Assembly: GCF_014252955.1 (NCBI RefSeq)
Contig: NZ_JACMIA010000001.1
Coordinates: forward strand, 1,116,001 to 1,180,000
Origin: Stappia sp. 28M-7
GTDB lineage: Bacteria; Pseudomonadota; Alphaproteobacteria; Rhizobiales; Stappiaceae
Direction of reading: 5' to 3'
DNA length: 64,000 nt
Part shown: piece by piece, positions 26,465 to 35,659 of the stretch
How the letters are laid out: each line of letters begins with the position of its first letter
How positions within the stretch are numbered: position 1 is the stretch's first letter
The notes under the pieces: model-generated
Database searches by the model: none
Told to the model about the DNA's origin: nothing
The model's input: only the letters and a program-made list of their open reading frames with translations
Translations under genes and position numbers: made by a program

Positions 26465-26944
26465 ATGCGGCAGAGCTATCGCAACCCGATCTTCGAGACT
26501 TGGACCTTCGAGGACGACGGCCTGGACCTGCGCCAGCGCATGGGCCGGCTGATGGTCGCGACCTCCGGCCAGCGCTTCTATGGCATCGGCCGCAGCCTTG
26601 GCGGATGGCTTGCCGAGCAGAATGCCCGCGATGGCGAGCTTTCCGTATTCCTCCGGCACACCTCGGCGTCGCTGACGATCCAGGAAAACGCCGACCCGGA
26701 CGTGCAGGCGGACTTGCTCGATGCACTGGCGCGGCTTGCCCCGGAGGATGCCGGCTGGCGCCATCGCTCGGAAGGGCCGGACGACATGCCGGCGCATGTG
26801 AAGACGATGCTGACGGGTGTCAGCCTGCGCGTGCCTGTGGTGGCCGGACGGCTCGATCTCGGCACTTGGCAGGAAATCTACCTGGTGGAGCATCGGCGCG
26901 AGGCCCAGCAGCGCAGCCTGACGCTGCGCTATCTGGGCACCTGA
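26465..26944 (+). CDS. YjbQ/UPF0047 family protein (secondary thiamine-phosphate synthase-like)
   Basis: A 159-residue protein of the compact YjbQ family. Conserved pieces are LRHTSASLTIQENADPDVQ, the central HRSEGPDDMPAHVKTMLTG and the late LGTWQEIYLVEHR. Family members have been reported to carry weak thiamine-phosphate synthase activity, but the true role is unclear. I start at ATG 26465 (MRQSYRNP) with GGA upstream; the open frame to 26354 lacks family features. It ends three bases before the stop of the convergent prolyl aminopeptidase gene. Confidence 0.88.
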   Translation: MRQSYRNPIFETWTFEDDGLDLRQRMGRLMVATSGQRFYGIGRSLGGWLAEQNARDGELSVFLRHTSASLTIQENADPDVQADLLDALARLAPEDAGWRHRSEGPDDMPAHVKTMLTGVSLRVPVVAGRLDLGTWQEIYLVEHRREAQQRSLTLRYLGT

Positions 26945-26947
26945 GCA

Positions 26948-27913
26948 TCAGCCTCCGGCCTTGAGATCGTCCGCGAACCTGCGGCAAGCCTCGACGAGAG
27001 CGGCGACGATGCCCGGCTCGCTTGCCGCATGGCCCGCATCCTCGATGATCTTCAGCTCAGCCTCCGGCCAGGCCGCCGCAAGATCGACAGCGTTCTTTGC
27101 CGGCGTGACCACGTCGTGCCGGCCGTGCACGATCACCGCCGGGATGTGGCGGATCCGCCCGATATTGCGCAGCAACTCGTCGTCATGGGTGAAGAAGCCG
27201 CCATTGACGAAATAGTGCGTCTCGATGCGCGCGAAGGCATGGGCGTAGTGCGGGTCGGAGAAGGAGGCCTCGCGCGCCGGGTCGCGCAGCACCGAGAGGG
27301 TGGAACCCTCCCACCGCGCCCAGCGTGTCGCCGCCTCGAACTGCATCGCCTCGTCCGGGCCGGTCAGGCGCCGGTGATAGGCGGAGATCATGTCGCTGCG
27401 CTCGTCTTCCGGGATCAGGTCGAGGAACGGGGCGAAAAGGTCGGGATAGAGCCAGCTGGCGCCTTCCTGGTAGAACCACAACAGCTCGGCCCGCCGCAGC
27501 AGGAAGATGCCGCGCAGGATGAGCGAGGTGACGCGCTCGGGGTGGGTCTGCGCATAGGCGAGCGCGAGCGTCGACCCCCAGGACCCGCCGAACACCTGCC
27601 ACCGGTCGACGCCCATGTGCTCGCGCAGCTTCTCGATATCGCCGACCAGATCCCAGGTGGTGTTCTCGCGCAGCTCCGAATGCGGCGTGGAGCGGCCGCA
27701 GCCGCGCTGGTCGAACAGCACGATCCGGTAGCGTTCGGGATCGTGGAACCGGCGCAGGATCTCGCCCGCGCCCCCGCCCGGTCCGCCATGCAGCATCACC
27801 GCGGGGATGCCCTGCGGATTGCCGCATTCCTCGAAGTAGATCGTGTGCAGGTCGCTGACCGCGAGCTGTCCGGTGCGGTACGGCTCGATCAGTGGGAAAA
27901 GCGCGTCTGTCAT
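26948..27913 (-). CDS. pip: Prolyl aminopeptidase
   Basis: A 321-residue alpha/beta hydrolase of the S33 family, releasing N-terminal proline from peptides. Diagnostic motifs are MLHGGPGGGAGEILRRF, VLFDQRGCGRSTPHSEL, NTTWDLVGDIEKLREH and the nucleophile elbow QVFGGSWGSTLALAYA. VHGRHDVVTPAKNA carries the acid and EDAGHAASEPGI the His. The HGGPGGG-DQRGCGRS combination separates Pip from generic hydrolases. Length is normal. Confidence 0.93.
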   Translation of the reverse strand: MTDALFPLIEPYRTGQLAVSDLHTIYFEECGNPQGIPAVMLHGGPGGGAGEILRRFHDPERYRIVLFDQRGCGRSTPHSELRENTTWDLVGDIEKLREHMGVDRWQVFGGSWGSTLALAYAQTHPERVTSLILRGIFLLRRAELLWFYQEGASWLYPDLFAPFLDLIPEDERSDMISAYHRRLTGPDEAMQFEAATRWARWEGSTLSVLRDPAREASFSDPHYAHAFARIETHYFVNGGFFTHDDELLRNIGRIRHIPAVIVHGRHDVVTPAKNAVDLAAAWPEAELKIIEDAGHAASEPGIVAALVEACRRFADDLKAGG

Positions 27914-28040
27914 GGTCGGTTCCCTCTAGCGCGGGAGCGTGTGTCGCGCGCACGGTAACCCGAAGTGCCGTGCCTGTCGCCTGTCCGCTGGGGGGCGGTC
28001 GCAATGTCCCCGGACTGCGTTTCTGCAGGGCCGTGACGGC

Positions 28041-29864
28041 TCAGGACGCTCCGTCGATCATCACCGGCTTGCCGGCAGGCTTGCGGATCTCCTCGACCAT
28101 CGCCTGCACATGGCGCGAGGGCGCGCGAGTGACCAGGCTGACGAGGATGGCAACGGCAAAGCCGAGCGGCACGCCGAAGATCGCCGCGGAGGTGTTGCGG
28201 ATGCCGTACCACTCGGCCATGCCGCCATACTGGGTCATCACCAGATAGGCGAGGGTCAGGCCGAACCCGGCCAGCATGCCGCAGACGGCACCTGCCGCCG
28301 TGCAGCGCTTCCACCAGATGCCCAGCACCAGCGCCGGGAAGAAGCCGGATGCGGCGAGGGAAAAGGCCCAGGCCACCATCGACAGGATGTCGGACGGCCG
28401 GCTCGATGCGACGACAGCCGCTACTGCCGCGGTTGCAAGCAGGAAGAGGCGCGCGACCAGCAGGCGCCGGCTCGCCGGAGCGCGGCTGTCGAGCGTGCGG
28501 TAGTAGACGTCATGCCCCAGCGCATTGGCGACGGCCAGCAGCAGGCCGTTGGCCGTCGATAGGGTCGCTGCAAGACCACCGGCCGCGACCAGCCCGGCGA
28601 TCACGTAAGGGAGGCCCGCGATCTCCGGCAGGGCGAGTACTATGACGTCGCGATCGATGGACAGATCCGAAAGGCGTAGGACGCCGGCGTTTTCCGGCAC
28701 GGCAGCGCAGGCCTCGCGTACTGCCTCGGCGGAACCGGCCGCCTTGCCGCAGATCTCGACCAGTCCGAGCCGGCCGTAGGTGTAGATCCAGTCGGGCAGC
28801 GCCTGCAGGCTGGCGCCGATGACGTTCTGGTAGACTTCCAGCTTGGCGAAGGCGGCATAGGCCGGAACGGTGGCGTAGAGCAGCAGGACGAAGAACAGCG
28901 TCCAGCCGGCCGAACGACGCGCATCGCGCACGCTGGAGGTAGTCAGGAAGCGCATCAGAAGGTGCGGCAGCGACGCGGTGCCGATGATCAGGCAGACGAT
29001 CAGCGCCGTGAAGTTCAGCGGATCGAGCGCTTCTCCGGGAACGAGGTGCCGGACGAGCGTTTCGGGATCGGCAAGGCCGGAGGCGAGCATCTGCTGCTCC
29101 AGCGCCGCGATCTGCTCCAGCGCCTCGCCATAGGCGAACTGGGCGAGCGGCATGCCGAAATGCTGCGCCGACAGGATCGCCACCGGCAGCATGAAGGCGA
29201 CGATCAGAACCAGATACTGGGCGACCTGCGTCCAGGTGACCGAGCGCATGCCGCCGAGCAGGGAGCAGAAAAGCACCGTCCCGAGCCCGACATAGACGGC
29301 GGTGCCGAAGGGAATGCCGAGGAAGCGCGAGGCGATGAGGCCGGTGGCATAGAACTGTGCCACCACATAGGTGAAGGAGCAGGCGAAGAGCACGATCGCC
29401 CCGGTCAGCCGGGCGGCATGGCCGCCGAACCGCGCGGCCAGGAAATCGGGCAGGGTGAAAGCGCCGAACTTGCGCAGATACGGCGCGATGAGCACGGCGA
29501 CGAGCACGAAGCCGCCGGTCCAGCCGAGCAGATAGGCGAGCCCGTCGAAGCCGAGCATGTAGAGCGTTCCGGCAAGGCCGATGAAGGACGCGCCGCTCAA
29601 CCAGTCGGCAGCCGTCGCCATGCCGTTGAAGACGCCCGGCACCTGCCGCCCGGCGACATAGTAGTCGGTGACATGGACCGTGCGGCTGGCGATGCCGATG
29701 CCGGCATAAAGGACCAGCGTTGCTGCCACGAACAAATAGCCCAGGACCTGCTGGGGCACGCCGATCTGCTCGAGGATGACAAGGCCTGCGATAAAGGCGG
29801 CGAGGAGGCCCGCGACAGTGCCGTAAAGCTGGCCCGCGCGGCCCGCGACCTTGTCCTTCCTCAT
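28041..29864 (-). CDS. Sodium:solute symporter large subunit (ActP-like, DUF4212-associated)
   Basis: A 607-residue SSS-family symporter with about 13 membrane helices. Typical elements are VTDYYVAGRQVPGVFNGMATAAD, FGGHAARLTGAIVLFACSF, SLLGGMRSVTWTQVAQY and GLAATLSTANGLLLAVANAL; the last is the sodium-site region. It belongs to the branch paired with a DUF4212 small subunit, usually annotated as acetate or other short-chain carboxylate uptake. A lumenal insert at about 375-420 contains two Cys residues. It overlaps the DUF4212 gene by four bases. Its probable regulators are encoded next door. Confidence 0.9.
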   Translation of the reverse strand: MRKDKVAGRAGQLYGTVAGLLAAFIAGLVILEQIGVPQQVLGYLFVAATLVLYAGIGIASRTVHVTDYYVAGRQVPGVFNGMATAADWLSGASFIGLAGTLYMLGFDGLAYLLGWTGGFVLVAVLIAPYLRKFGAFTLPDFLAARFGGHAARLTGAIVLFACSFTYVVAQFYATGLIASRFLGIPFGTAVYVGLGTVLFCSLLGGMRSVTWTQVAQYLVLIVAFMLPVAILSAQHFGMPLAQFAYGEALEQIAALEQQMLASGLADPETLVRHLVPGEALDPLNFTALIVCLIIGTASLPHLLMRFLTTSSVRDARRSAGWTLFFVLLLYATVPAYAAFAKLEVYQNVIGASLQALPDWIYTYGRLGLVEICGKAAGSAEAVREACAAVPENAGVLRLSDLSIDRDVIVLALPEIAGLPYVIAGLVAAGGLAATLSTANGLLLAVANALGHDVYYRTLDSRAPASRRLLVARLFLLATAAVAAVVASSRPSDILSMVAWAFSLAASGFFPALVLGIWWKRCTAAGAVCGMLAGFGLTLAYLVMTQYGGMAEWYGIRNTSAAIFGVPLGFAVAILVSLVTRAPSRHVQAMVEEIRKPAGKPVMIDGAS

Positions 29865-30163
29865 CGCAGCTCTTCTCCTGAATCGAACGGTTCGGGCTCG
29901 GCAACGCCGGCTTCGCGGTCGAGGCGCTCCTGGCGGCGGATGAACCAGACGGTCAGCAGCAGGAAGGCAACCAGAGAGCCCTGCGCGGCCATGTAGTAGC
30001 CGAGCGGGAAGCCGGCGAAGCGGGTGCCGTTGAGCTGGCCGGCGAACAGAGGCACGACCACGGCGAAAACCGCCAGAATAGCGATGGTCGCGATGGCGAG
30101 GCCGACCGTGCGGCGCCAGCGTCGCGCCTGCGGGGTGTCGCCCTGCTTTGCGTCAAGGGTCAT
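29861..30163 (-). CDS. DUF4212 small subunit of the sodium:solute symporter
   Basis: A 100-residue protein with two membrane helices (VGLAIATIAILAVFAVVVPL and YYMAAQGSLVAFLLLTVWFI) linked by the conserved loop LNGTRFAGFPLGYYMA, and an acidic cytoplasmic tail. This is the DUF4212 signature; such proteins are always beside an SSS symporter and thought to form its small subunit. GGAGG precedes the ATG. Translation is coupled to the large subunit by an ATGA overlap. Confidence 0.92.
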   Translation of the reverse strand: MTLDAKQGDTPQARRWRRTVGLAIATIAILAVFAVVVPLFAGQLNGTRFAGFPLGYYMAAQGSLVAFLLLTVWFIRRQERLDREAGVAEPEPFDSGEELR

Positions 30164-30485
30164 CCAAGTCCTCCGGCATGCCTGGCCGAGCCATCGATCT
30201 GGTTATGCGATTCGCTCGATGGTCAGTATGCCCCGTGTGGCCAGCTTGCACGATCCTTGCCCGTTCCCGTAAGAGCTTGCCGGTCACCGCCTGCAAGCCG
30301 CCGCTTGATGCCGGACGGGCCTGTAGCGATAATGCCGCGGATTGCCGGTCTGCCGGGGGCACCGGCTTGGGGGGAGCGAAGCCGCGATCTCGCAAGAGAA
30401 GAAGCGACGTCCCTTGGGGTTCTGGGAGGGGCCTGCGAGGGAAGCGCGCGATCGATCGCGGTCAGCGTCGAAGGAGGGAACCGGC
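30164..30485. other. Divergent control region between symporter operon and LuxR-type regulator
   Basis: A 322-bp gap. Near the symporter side, CCATCGA (30191-30197) and TCGATGG (30216-30222) form an inverted repeat 28 bp before the DUF4212 start. On the regulator side there is a perfect 14-bp palindrome, CGCGATCGATCGCG (30447-30460), 25 bp before its GTG. No further gene is visible. Both are candidate operators; no clear -10/-35 pairs are seen. Confidence 0.45.
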
Positions 30486-31154
30486 GTGCCTGACAGCGCG
30501 ACGTATCATTTCGTTGTGGCGGACGATCATCCGTTGTTTCGCGGCGCTCTGCGCCAGACGATCGAACGTCTCTATCCGGGGGCGGGCATCGTCGAGGTCG
30601 GGACGCTCGAGGATGCGGCCGCCGAACTGGAGCGCCACGGCGAGGTCGACCTGCTCTTGCTCGATCTTTCGATGCCGGGCATGCGCGGCTTTTCCGGGTT
30701 GATGTACCTGCGGGCCCAGTATCAGAGCGTGCCGGTGGTGATCGTGTCGGCGAGCGAGGATGTGGGAACGATCCGCCGCTGCATGGAGCTGGGCGCTTCC
30801 GGCTTCATCCCGAAGTCGCTCGGCATCGAGGTCATTCGCGAGGCCGTGTCCCAGGTGATGGCCGGCGGCAGCTGGACCCCGCCCGATGTCGACCTGGGCG
30901 AGGCCGATGGCGATGCAAGCGCCATGGCTCAGCGGCTTGCAACGCTCACGCCGCAACAGGTGCGGGTGCTGATGATGCTGTCGGAAGGTCTGCTCAACAA
31001 GCAGATTGCCTATGAGCTCAGCGTTTCCGAGGCGACCGTGAAGGCGCATGTCTCGGCGATCCTGCAAAAGCTCGGCGTTGAAAGCCGCACGCAGGCGGTC
31101 ATCGCCGCCGCCAAGATCGAGCAGGGGCAGTGGCTGACAGCGGAGGCGCGCTGA
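30486..31154 (+). CDS. LuxR-type response regulator (NarL/FixJ class), CrbR-like
   Basis: A 222-residue regulator. The receiver domain has VVADDHPLFRGAL (acidic pocket), LLLLDLSMPGM with the phospho-Asp, VIVSASED and FIPKSLG with the conserved Lys. The C-terminal LuxR helix-turn-helix is LTPQQVRVLMMLSEGLLNKQIAYELSVSEATVKAHVSAIL-type. The GTG at 30486 is chosen because AAGGAGG lies eight bases upstream. It sits between the symporter operon and the symporter-like hybrid kinase, which suggests they form a CrbS/CrbR-like two-component system controlling the symporter (inference from context). Confidence 0.88.
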   Translation: MPDSATYHFVVADDHPLFRGALRQTIERLYPGAGIVEVGTLEDAAAELERHGEVDLLLLDLSMPGMRGFSGLMYLRAQYQSVPVVIVSASEDVGTIRRCMELGASGFIPKSLGIEVIREAVSQVMAGGSWTPPDVDLGEADGDASAMAQRLATLTPQQVRVLMMLSEGLLNKQIAYELSVSEATVKAHVSAILQKLGVESRTQAVIAAAKIEQGQWLTAEAR

Positions 31155-31155
31155 G

Positions 31156-31785
31156 CTATTCGGGCTGGCCGCCGGACGCGGGAACCGGTACGGCGCGCGC
31201 CTCGACCGGCGGATAGCCGAGCCCGCCGCGCTGGCCGAACCGGCCCTGGTGGCAGGCGCTGCAGGCGGAGATCACGTCCATCACCATGGGCGAACCGTTC
31301 GGCGCAACAGCCATGTAGAACCAGTCGTCGGTCTGCGGCGAGCGGCCCGGCTCGACCTTCTCCATCAGGAACAGCGGGCCTGGCTGGGCGCGTCCCCGCT
31401 CGTCGACGGAAAAGGACTCCGCCGCGATCAGTGTACCGACCGGCATCGTCACGTCGCTGTCGCTGAAGCGCAGGTAGTCCCGCGCACCCGCCGCGTTGAC
31501 ATAGGTGAGGAGATGGCGTCCGCCATGGGCGGGGGAAAACGCCGGATTGCGGCTCGCACGCTCCCAGAGCCGGAAGCTGTCGACATAGTCGCCCGGGATC
31601 CACCGCTTATCGCCCTGCCGGTAGCCGTCCAGGAGCGCATCCTTGAGGCAGTCGTAGACGGCGCTTGCCTCGTCTGCCGAAAGACCGGTGCCAGGCTTTG
31701 ACGCGATACAGCCGGAGGCCTGTGCAGCGGAGGTAACAAGGAGCAGGGCAAGCGTGGCACCCGCCATTGGCAGCAGTCGTCTCAT
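31156..31785 (-). CDS. Cytochrome P460-like periplasmic c-type haem protein
   Basis: A 209-residue exported protein. A signal peptide (LLPMAGATLALLLVTSAAQA) is followed by a domain with DSFRLWERASRNPAFSPAHGG, LLTYVNAAGARDYL and GPLFLMEKVEPG. A single haem c site CSACH (C175, C178, H179) lies near the C-terminus. A lone C-terminal CxxCH after an LMEK-x(n)-WFYM region recalls the cytochrome P460 family, which oxidises hydroxylamine or binds NO; this one might equally be a relative with another role. Its stop lies two bases from the convergent response regulator's stop. It is downstream of the hybrid kinase on the same strand, with 144 bp between them. Confidence 0.65.
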   Translation of the reverse strand: MRRLLPMAGATLALLLVTSAAQASGCIASKPGTGLSADEASAVYDCLKDALLDGYRQGDKRWIPGDYVDSFRLWERASRNPAFSPAHGGRHLLTYVNAAGARDYLRFSDSDVTMPVGTLIAAESFSVDERGRAQPGPLFLMEKVEPGRSPQTDDWFYMAVAPNGSPMVMDVISACSACHQGRFGQRGGLGYPPVEARAVPVPASGGQPE

Positions 31786-31919
31786 TTTCGTCTCTCTGGC
31801 CCGTCCCGGCGATGCGATCCGGCATCCGGCATGTTTGCGCGAGCGTGACGAGCCGGACCCTGCAAACAGGGCGGCTTCATGGCAGGAGAAGCGTTTACAC
31901 GCAGGCTTGAGCGCGTGTC

Positions 31920-31933
31920 GTGATGCGGATCAC
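31920..31933. promoter_or_regulatory. CRP/FNR-type dyad candidate upstream of the P460-like gene
   Basis: GTGATGCGGATCAC is a 14-bp inverted repeat with 5-bp arms and matches the GTGA-N6-TCAC core of CRP/FNR family sites. It overlaps the stop codon of the hybrid kinase gene and is about 140 bp before the P460-like start. This may be chance. Confidence 0.3.
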
Positions 31934-34900
31934 TCCGCCGCGGCGGCGCTGCCGCTGCGCACACGGGAGAGATAGGCCCGGAGCGCTGCCGGTTTCACCG
32001 GCTTGTTGAGAATCTCGATCTCCTTGGCCGCAGCTTCCGCACGCACCCCCTGGCTGCGGTCGGCGGTGACGAGCAGCGCCGGGATTTCGATGCCGAAGCG
32101 CCAGCGCAGCTGAACCACGGCCTCCACGCCGGTTCCCTCGTCCAGATGATAGTCGGCGATCAGCACGTCGGGCCGTTCGCCCGCCTCGAAGGTCTTGCGC
32201 GCCGCTTCGAGCGGGTCCAGCGCCGTCGTCACCTTGCAGCCCCAGCCGGTCAGCAGCACCCGCATGCCGTCGAGGATCTGAGGTTCGTTGTCGATGGCCA
32301 GCACATGCAGGCCCTTGAGCGGCGCATCGTGCGGTGCCGCCGGCGCTGGCGCGACGAGGGCCGGCACGGAGGCGGCCATCGGCAGTTCGATGGCAAAGCG
32401 CGAGCCGCGCCCCGTGCGCGATTCCAGCGTGACCGGATGGTCGAGCACCCGCGCGATGCGCTCGACGATCGACAGTCCGAGGCCGAGGCCGCGCGCCTCG
32501 CGGGCGCCGTCGTCCAGCCGGTGGAACTCCATGAAGATCAGCTTCTGCTTCGATTGCGGAATGCCGATGCCGGTGTCGAACACCTCCATCACCACCTTGC
32601 CGCGGCGGCGCCTGACCCCCACCAGCACCCGGCCGCTGCGCGTGTATTTGATCGCGTTGGAGATGAGGTTCTGCAGCAGCCGGCGCAGCAGGCGGCGGTC
32701 GGAGCGCACACTGAGGCTGGTCGGCAGGATTGCGAGGCGCAGGTTCTTTTCCTCCGCCACCGGCTCGAACTCGGTGCGCAGCGGATTGAGGATCTCTTCC
32801 AGCCGGAAGACGGTGATTTCCGGTTTCAGCGCGCCGGTGTCGAGGCGGGAAATGTCGAGCACCGCGCCGATGATCTCCTCCACCGATTCCAGCGAGGCGC
32901 CGACATTCTGCACCAGATGCTTCAGCTCGCCTTCCGTGAAGCGCTCGGTCAGGCTGGAGGCATAGAGCCGGGCGGCATTGAGCGGCTGCAGGATGTCATG
33001 GCCGGCGGCGGCCAGGAAGCGGGTCTTGCCGATATTCGCCTCTTCCGCCAGCGCCTTGGCGTCGGTCAGCTCCTCGTTGACGCGGGTGAGCTCCAGCGTG
33101 CGCTCGCGCACCCGGCGCTCCAGCGTCTCGTTGGCCCGCGCCAGCGCCTCCTCGCCGAGCACCCGCTCGGTGATGTCGGTATAGGTCGTGACGATGCCCC
33201 CGTCCGGCATCGGGCTGGTCCGCACCTCCAGGACGAGGCCGCTGCCGGCCATGTGCTCCTGAAAGGTCTCGTGACGCACCACCAGCTTGTCCAGGCGGTC
33301 GCCGACGATCACCTCCACCGGATCGGCGCCCAGTTCCCCGCGTTTTGCATTGAACCGGATGATGGCATCAAGCGGCGTTCCGACCTGGCCGTACTCGGCC
33401 GGCAGGCCGAGCAACTCGCGGAACTGCCGGTTCCAGCAGATCAGCCTGAGGTCTCGGTCGAAGACCGAAATGCCCTGGCGCACTTGGTCGAGCGCGGTCT
33501 GCAGCAGGTCGCGGTTGTACTGGATCGCGACCGTGGCGTCGTCCAGCAGCTTCAGCGCGCCCTTGCCGCTGGGGTCGCGGCGCTTGACCAGCAGCGACAG
33601 AACCAGCCGCGACGAGGCGGCGCCGATGGCGCTGGCCAGCAGCTGCTCGGAAAAGCGCAGGATCTGGGCATCCGCGGTGGCGCTCGGGTCGAAGTCGCGC
33701 CCGCGCTCGCGGGCAAAGCTCTGGAACGAGCGGTCGGTGCGCTCCTCGCCGAGATAGCGCGCGATGGTCGACTTGAGGTCGCCGACGGTCACCGAGGTTC
33801 GCCAAAGGCGCAGGCCCGGCGTCGGCGACAGCTCGGACGGCACGAAGATATTGGCCTGCAGCCGTTCCACGGGCTCGGGCACGCGAGACAGCGAGAACAT
33901 GATGTAGGCGCTGATATTGGCAGCAAGGCTCCAGAAGACGCCGTGAGTGAGCGGATCGAAGGCGAGCGAGAACAGCGCCTGGGGCCGCAACAGCCAGATG
34001 CCGAAGGGGCCGTTCTCGATCAGCGTGATCGGGATCAGGCCCGATTGCGCGAAGGTCGGCAGCAGCAGGGTGTAGACCCAGATGGCGAAGCCGATCAGCA
34101 TGCCGGCGATGGCGCCGCGCGCCGTGCCGCGCCGCCAGACGAGGCCACCGAAAAAGGCCGGGGCGAATTGCGCGATGGCGGCGAAGGACAGCAGGCCGAT
34201 GGAGGTGAGCGCCGCCGTGTCCCCGGCCGCCCGGTAATACGCATAGGCGAGCAGCAGCGTGACGAAGATGGCCGCCCGCCGCGTCAGCAGCAGGATCCGG
34301 CTCATGTCCTCGCCATGGGAGGCGATGATCGCATCCTCGCTGGAGCGGCGCAGCACCAGCGGCATCACCAGATCGTTCGAGATCATGATGGCAAGGGCGA
34401 CGCTGGCCACGATCACCATGGCGGTGGCCGCCGACAGTCCGCCGATGAAGGCGACGAGCGCAAGCCATGGGTGATTGGCGGCCAGCGGCAGGGCGAGCAC
34501 ATAGGAGTCCGGGTTGATCGCCGGATCCAGCATGATCATGCCTGCCGCCGCGATCGGGACGACGAACAGGTTGATCGCCACCAGATACATCGGGAACAGC
34601 CAGGTCGCGCGCCGCAGCTCTGCGCCCGAATTGTTCTCCGTTACCGTGACGTGGAACTGGCGCGGCAGCAGGATGACGGCGATGCCCGACAGCAGCGTCA
34701 TCACCACCCAGTTGCCGCCCGATAGCTCGCCGGCCATGGCGTTGACGACCCTGGGTTCCGCGGCCATGGCGGCGAACAGGTCGCCCGGACCGTTGTAGAG
34801 CGAGTAGGTGACCCAGATGCCGACGGTGAGGAAGGCCACAAGCTTGACCACCGCTTCCGCGGCGATGGCCAGCATCAGCCCTTCCTGGTGCTCCGTCGCA

Positions 34901-35457
34901 TCGATATGGCGGGTACCGAAGGCCCAGGCGAAGATCACCATGCCGATGGCGATCATCAAGGTGATGTCGTCGAAGAAGGGCAGGCCGGTCTCGCCGGGCT
35001 TGAGGTCGAGATGCGAGATCAGCGTCGTGACCGAGAGCGAGACTGCCTTCAGCTGCAGCGCGATATAGGGGACGATGCCGACGACGGCGATGATCGCGAC
35101 GACCGCGGCCACCGGCTGGCTCTTGCCGTAGCGCGCGCCGATGAAGTCGGCGACCGAGGTGATGCGCTCGCTCTTGGATAGGCGAATGATCCGCCGCAGC
35201 AGGGGATAGCCGAGGGCGAAGACCAGGATCGGCCCGATATAGATCGTCAGGAACTCCAGCCCGCTATGCGTTGCCGTGCCGACGGAGCCGAAAAAGGTCC
35301 AGGACGTGCAGTAGACCGAGATCGACAGCGCATAGATCAGCGGCCGGCCATGGCCGGACGCGGTGAAGCGCGCCTTGCGGTCGCCGTAGCTGGCAATGGC
35401 GAACAGCAGAAGCACGTAGCCGAGCGCCGCGACGACGACGACCCACCCTTCGACCAT
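31930..35457 (-). CDS. Hybrid sensor kinase with sodium:solute symporter domain, PAS, histidine kinase and receiver (CrbS-like)
   Basis: An 1175-residue membrane hybrid kinase. Residues 1 to about 500 are a complete SSS-type transporter domain with about 13 helices (for example TFFGSVGTATHSGLEF). A cytoplasmic linker leads to a PAS domain near 655 (GISVFDRDLRLICWNRQF) and a coiled coil. The H-box AAGHDILQPLNAARL is near 820; the N-box LLQNLISNAIKYTRSG and G-boxes DTGIGIPQSKQKL and GLGLGLSIVERI follow. A C-terminal receiver has its phospho-Asp near 1100 in LIADYHLDEG. This is the architecture of CrbS, which with CrbR controls acetate use in Vibrio and Pseudomonas. GGGAGG precedes the ATG. Substrate is inferred only. 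Confidence 0.92.
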   Translation of the reverse strand: MVEGWVVVVAALGYVLLLFAIASYGDRKARFTASGHGRPLIYALSISVYCTSWTFFGSVGTATHSGLEFLTIYIGPILVFALGYPLLRRIIRLSKSERITSVADFIGARYGKSQPVAAVVAIIAVVGIVPYIALQLKAVSLSVTTLISHLDLKPGETGLPFFDDITLMIAIGMVIFAWAFGTRHIDATEHQEGLMLAIAAEAVVKLVAFLTVGIWVTYSLYNGPGDLFAAMAAEPRVVNAMAGELSGGNWVVMTLLSGIAVILLPRQFHVTVTENNSGAELRRATWLFPMYLVAINLFVVPIAAAGMIMLDPAINPDSYVLALPLAANHPWLALVAFIGGLSAATAMVIVASVALAIMISNDLVMPLVLRRSSEDAIIASHGEDMSRILLLTRRAAIFVTLLLAYAYYRAAGDTAALTSIGLLSFAAIAQFAPAFFGGLVWRRGTARGAIAGMLIGFAIWVYTLLLPTFAQSGLIPITLIENGPFGIWLLRPQALFSLAFDPLTHGVFWSLAANISAYIMFSLSRVPEPVERLQANIFVPSELSPTPGLRLWRTSVTVGDLKSTIARYLGEERTDRSFQSFARERGRDFDPSATADAQILRFSEQLLASAIGAASSRLVLSLLVKRRDPSGKGALKLLDDATVAIQYNRDLLQTALDQVRQGISVFDRDLRLICWNRQFRELLGLPAEYGQVGTPLDAIIRFNAKRGELGADPVEVIVGDRLDKLVVRHETFQEHMAGSGLVLEVRTSPMPDGGIVTTYTDITERVLGEEALARANETLERRVRERTLELTRVNEELTDAKALAEEANIGKTRFLAAAGHDILQPLNAARLYASSLTERFTEGELKHLVQNVGASLESVEEIIGAVLDISRLDTGALKPEITVFRLEEILNPLRTEFEPVAEEKNLRLAILPTSLSVRSDRRLLRRLLQNLISNAIKYTRSGRVLVGVRRRRGKVVMEVFDTGIGIPQSKQKLIFMEFHRLDDGAREARGLGLGLSIVERIARVLDHPVTLESRTGRGSRFAIELPMAASVPALVAPAPAAPHDAPLKGLHVLAIDNEPQILDGMRVLLTGWGCKVTTALDPLEAARKTFEAGERPDVLIADYHLDEGTGVEAVVQLRWRFGIEIPALLVTADRSQGVRAEAAAKEIEILNKPVKPAALRAYLSRVRSGSAAAAE

Positions 35458-35659
35458 GCGTTGCGTTCCTCCCGACCCTGATGCGGAGATCGGACCATGT
35501 TTGCCGGCTCCTGTCCATTCGACGCTTGGCGATAAGGGGGTGGTGCGAAAGGGGAATAGGGAGATTCCCGGATGCGCCGGCCCGTGCTAAACCCGAAGCT
35601 GCAACCAGACACGCCCCGGTCACCGACCGCGGTGCCGGCAGCCACGGGATGGAGCCAGC

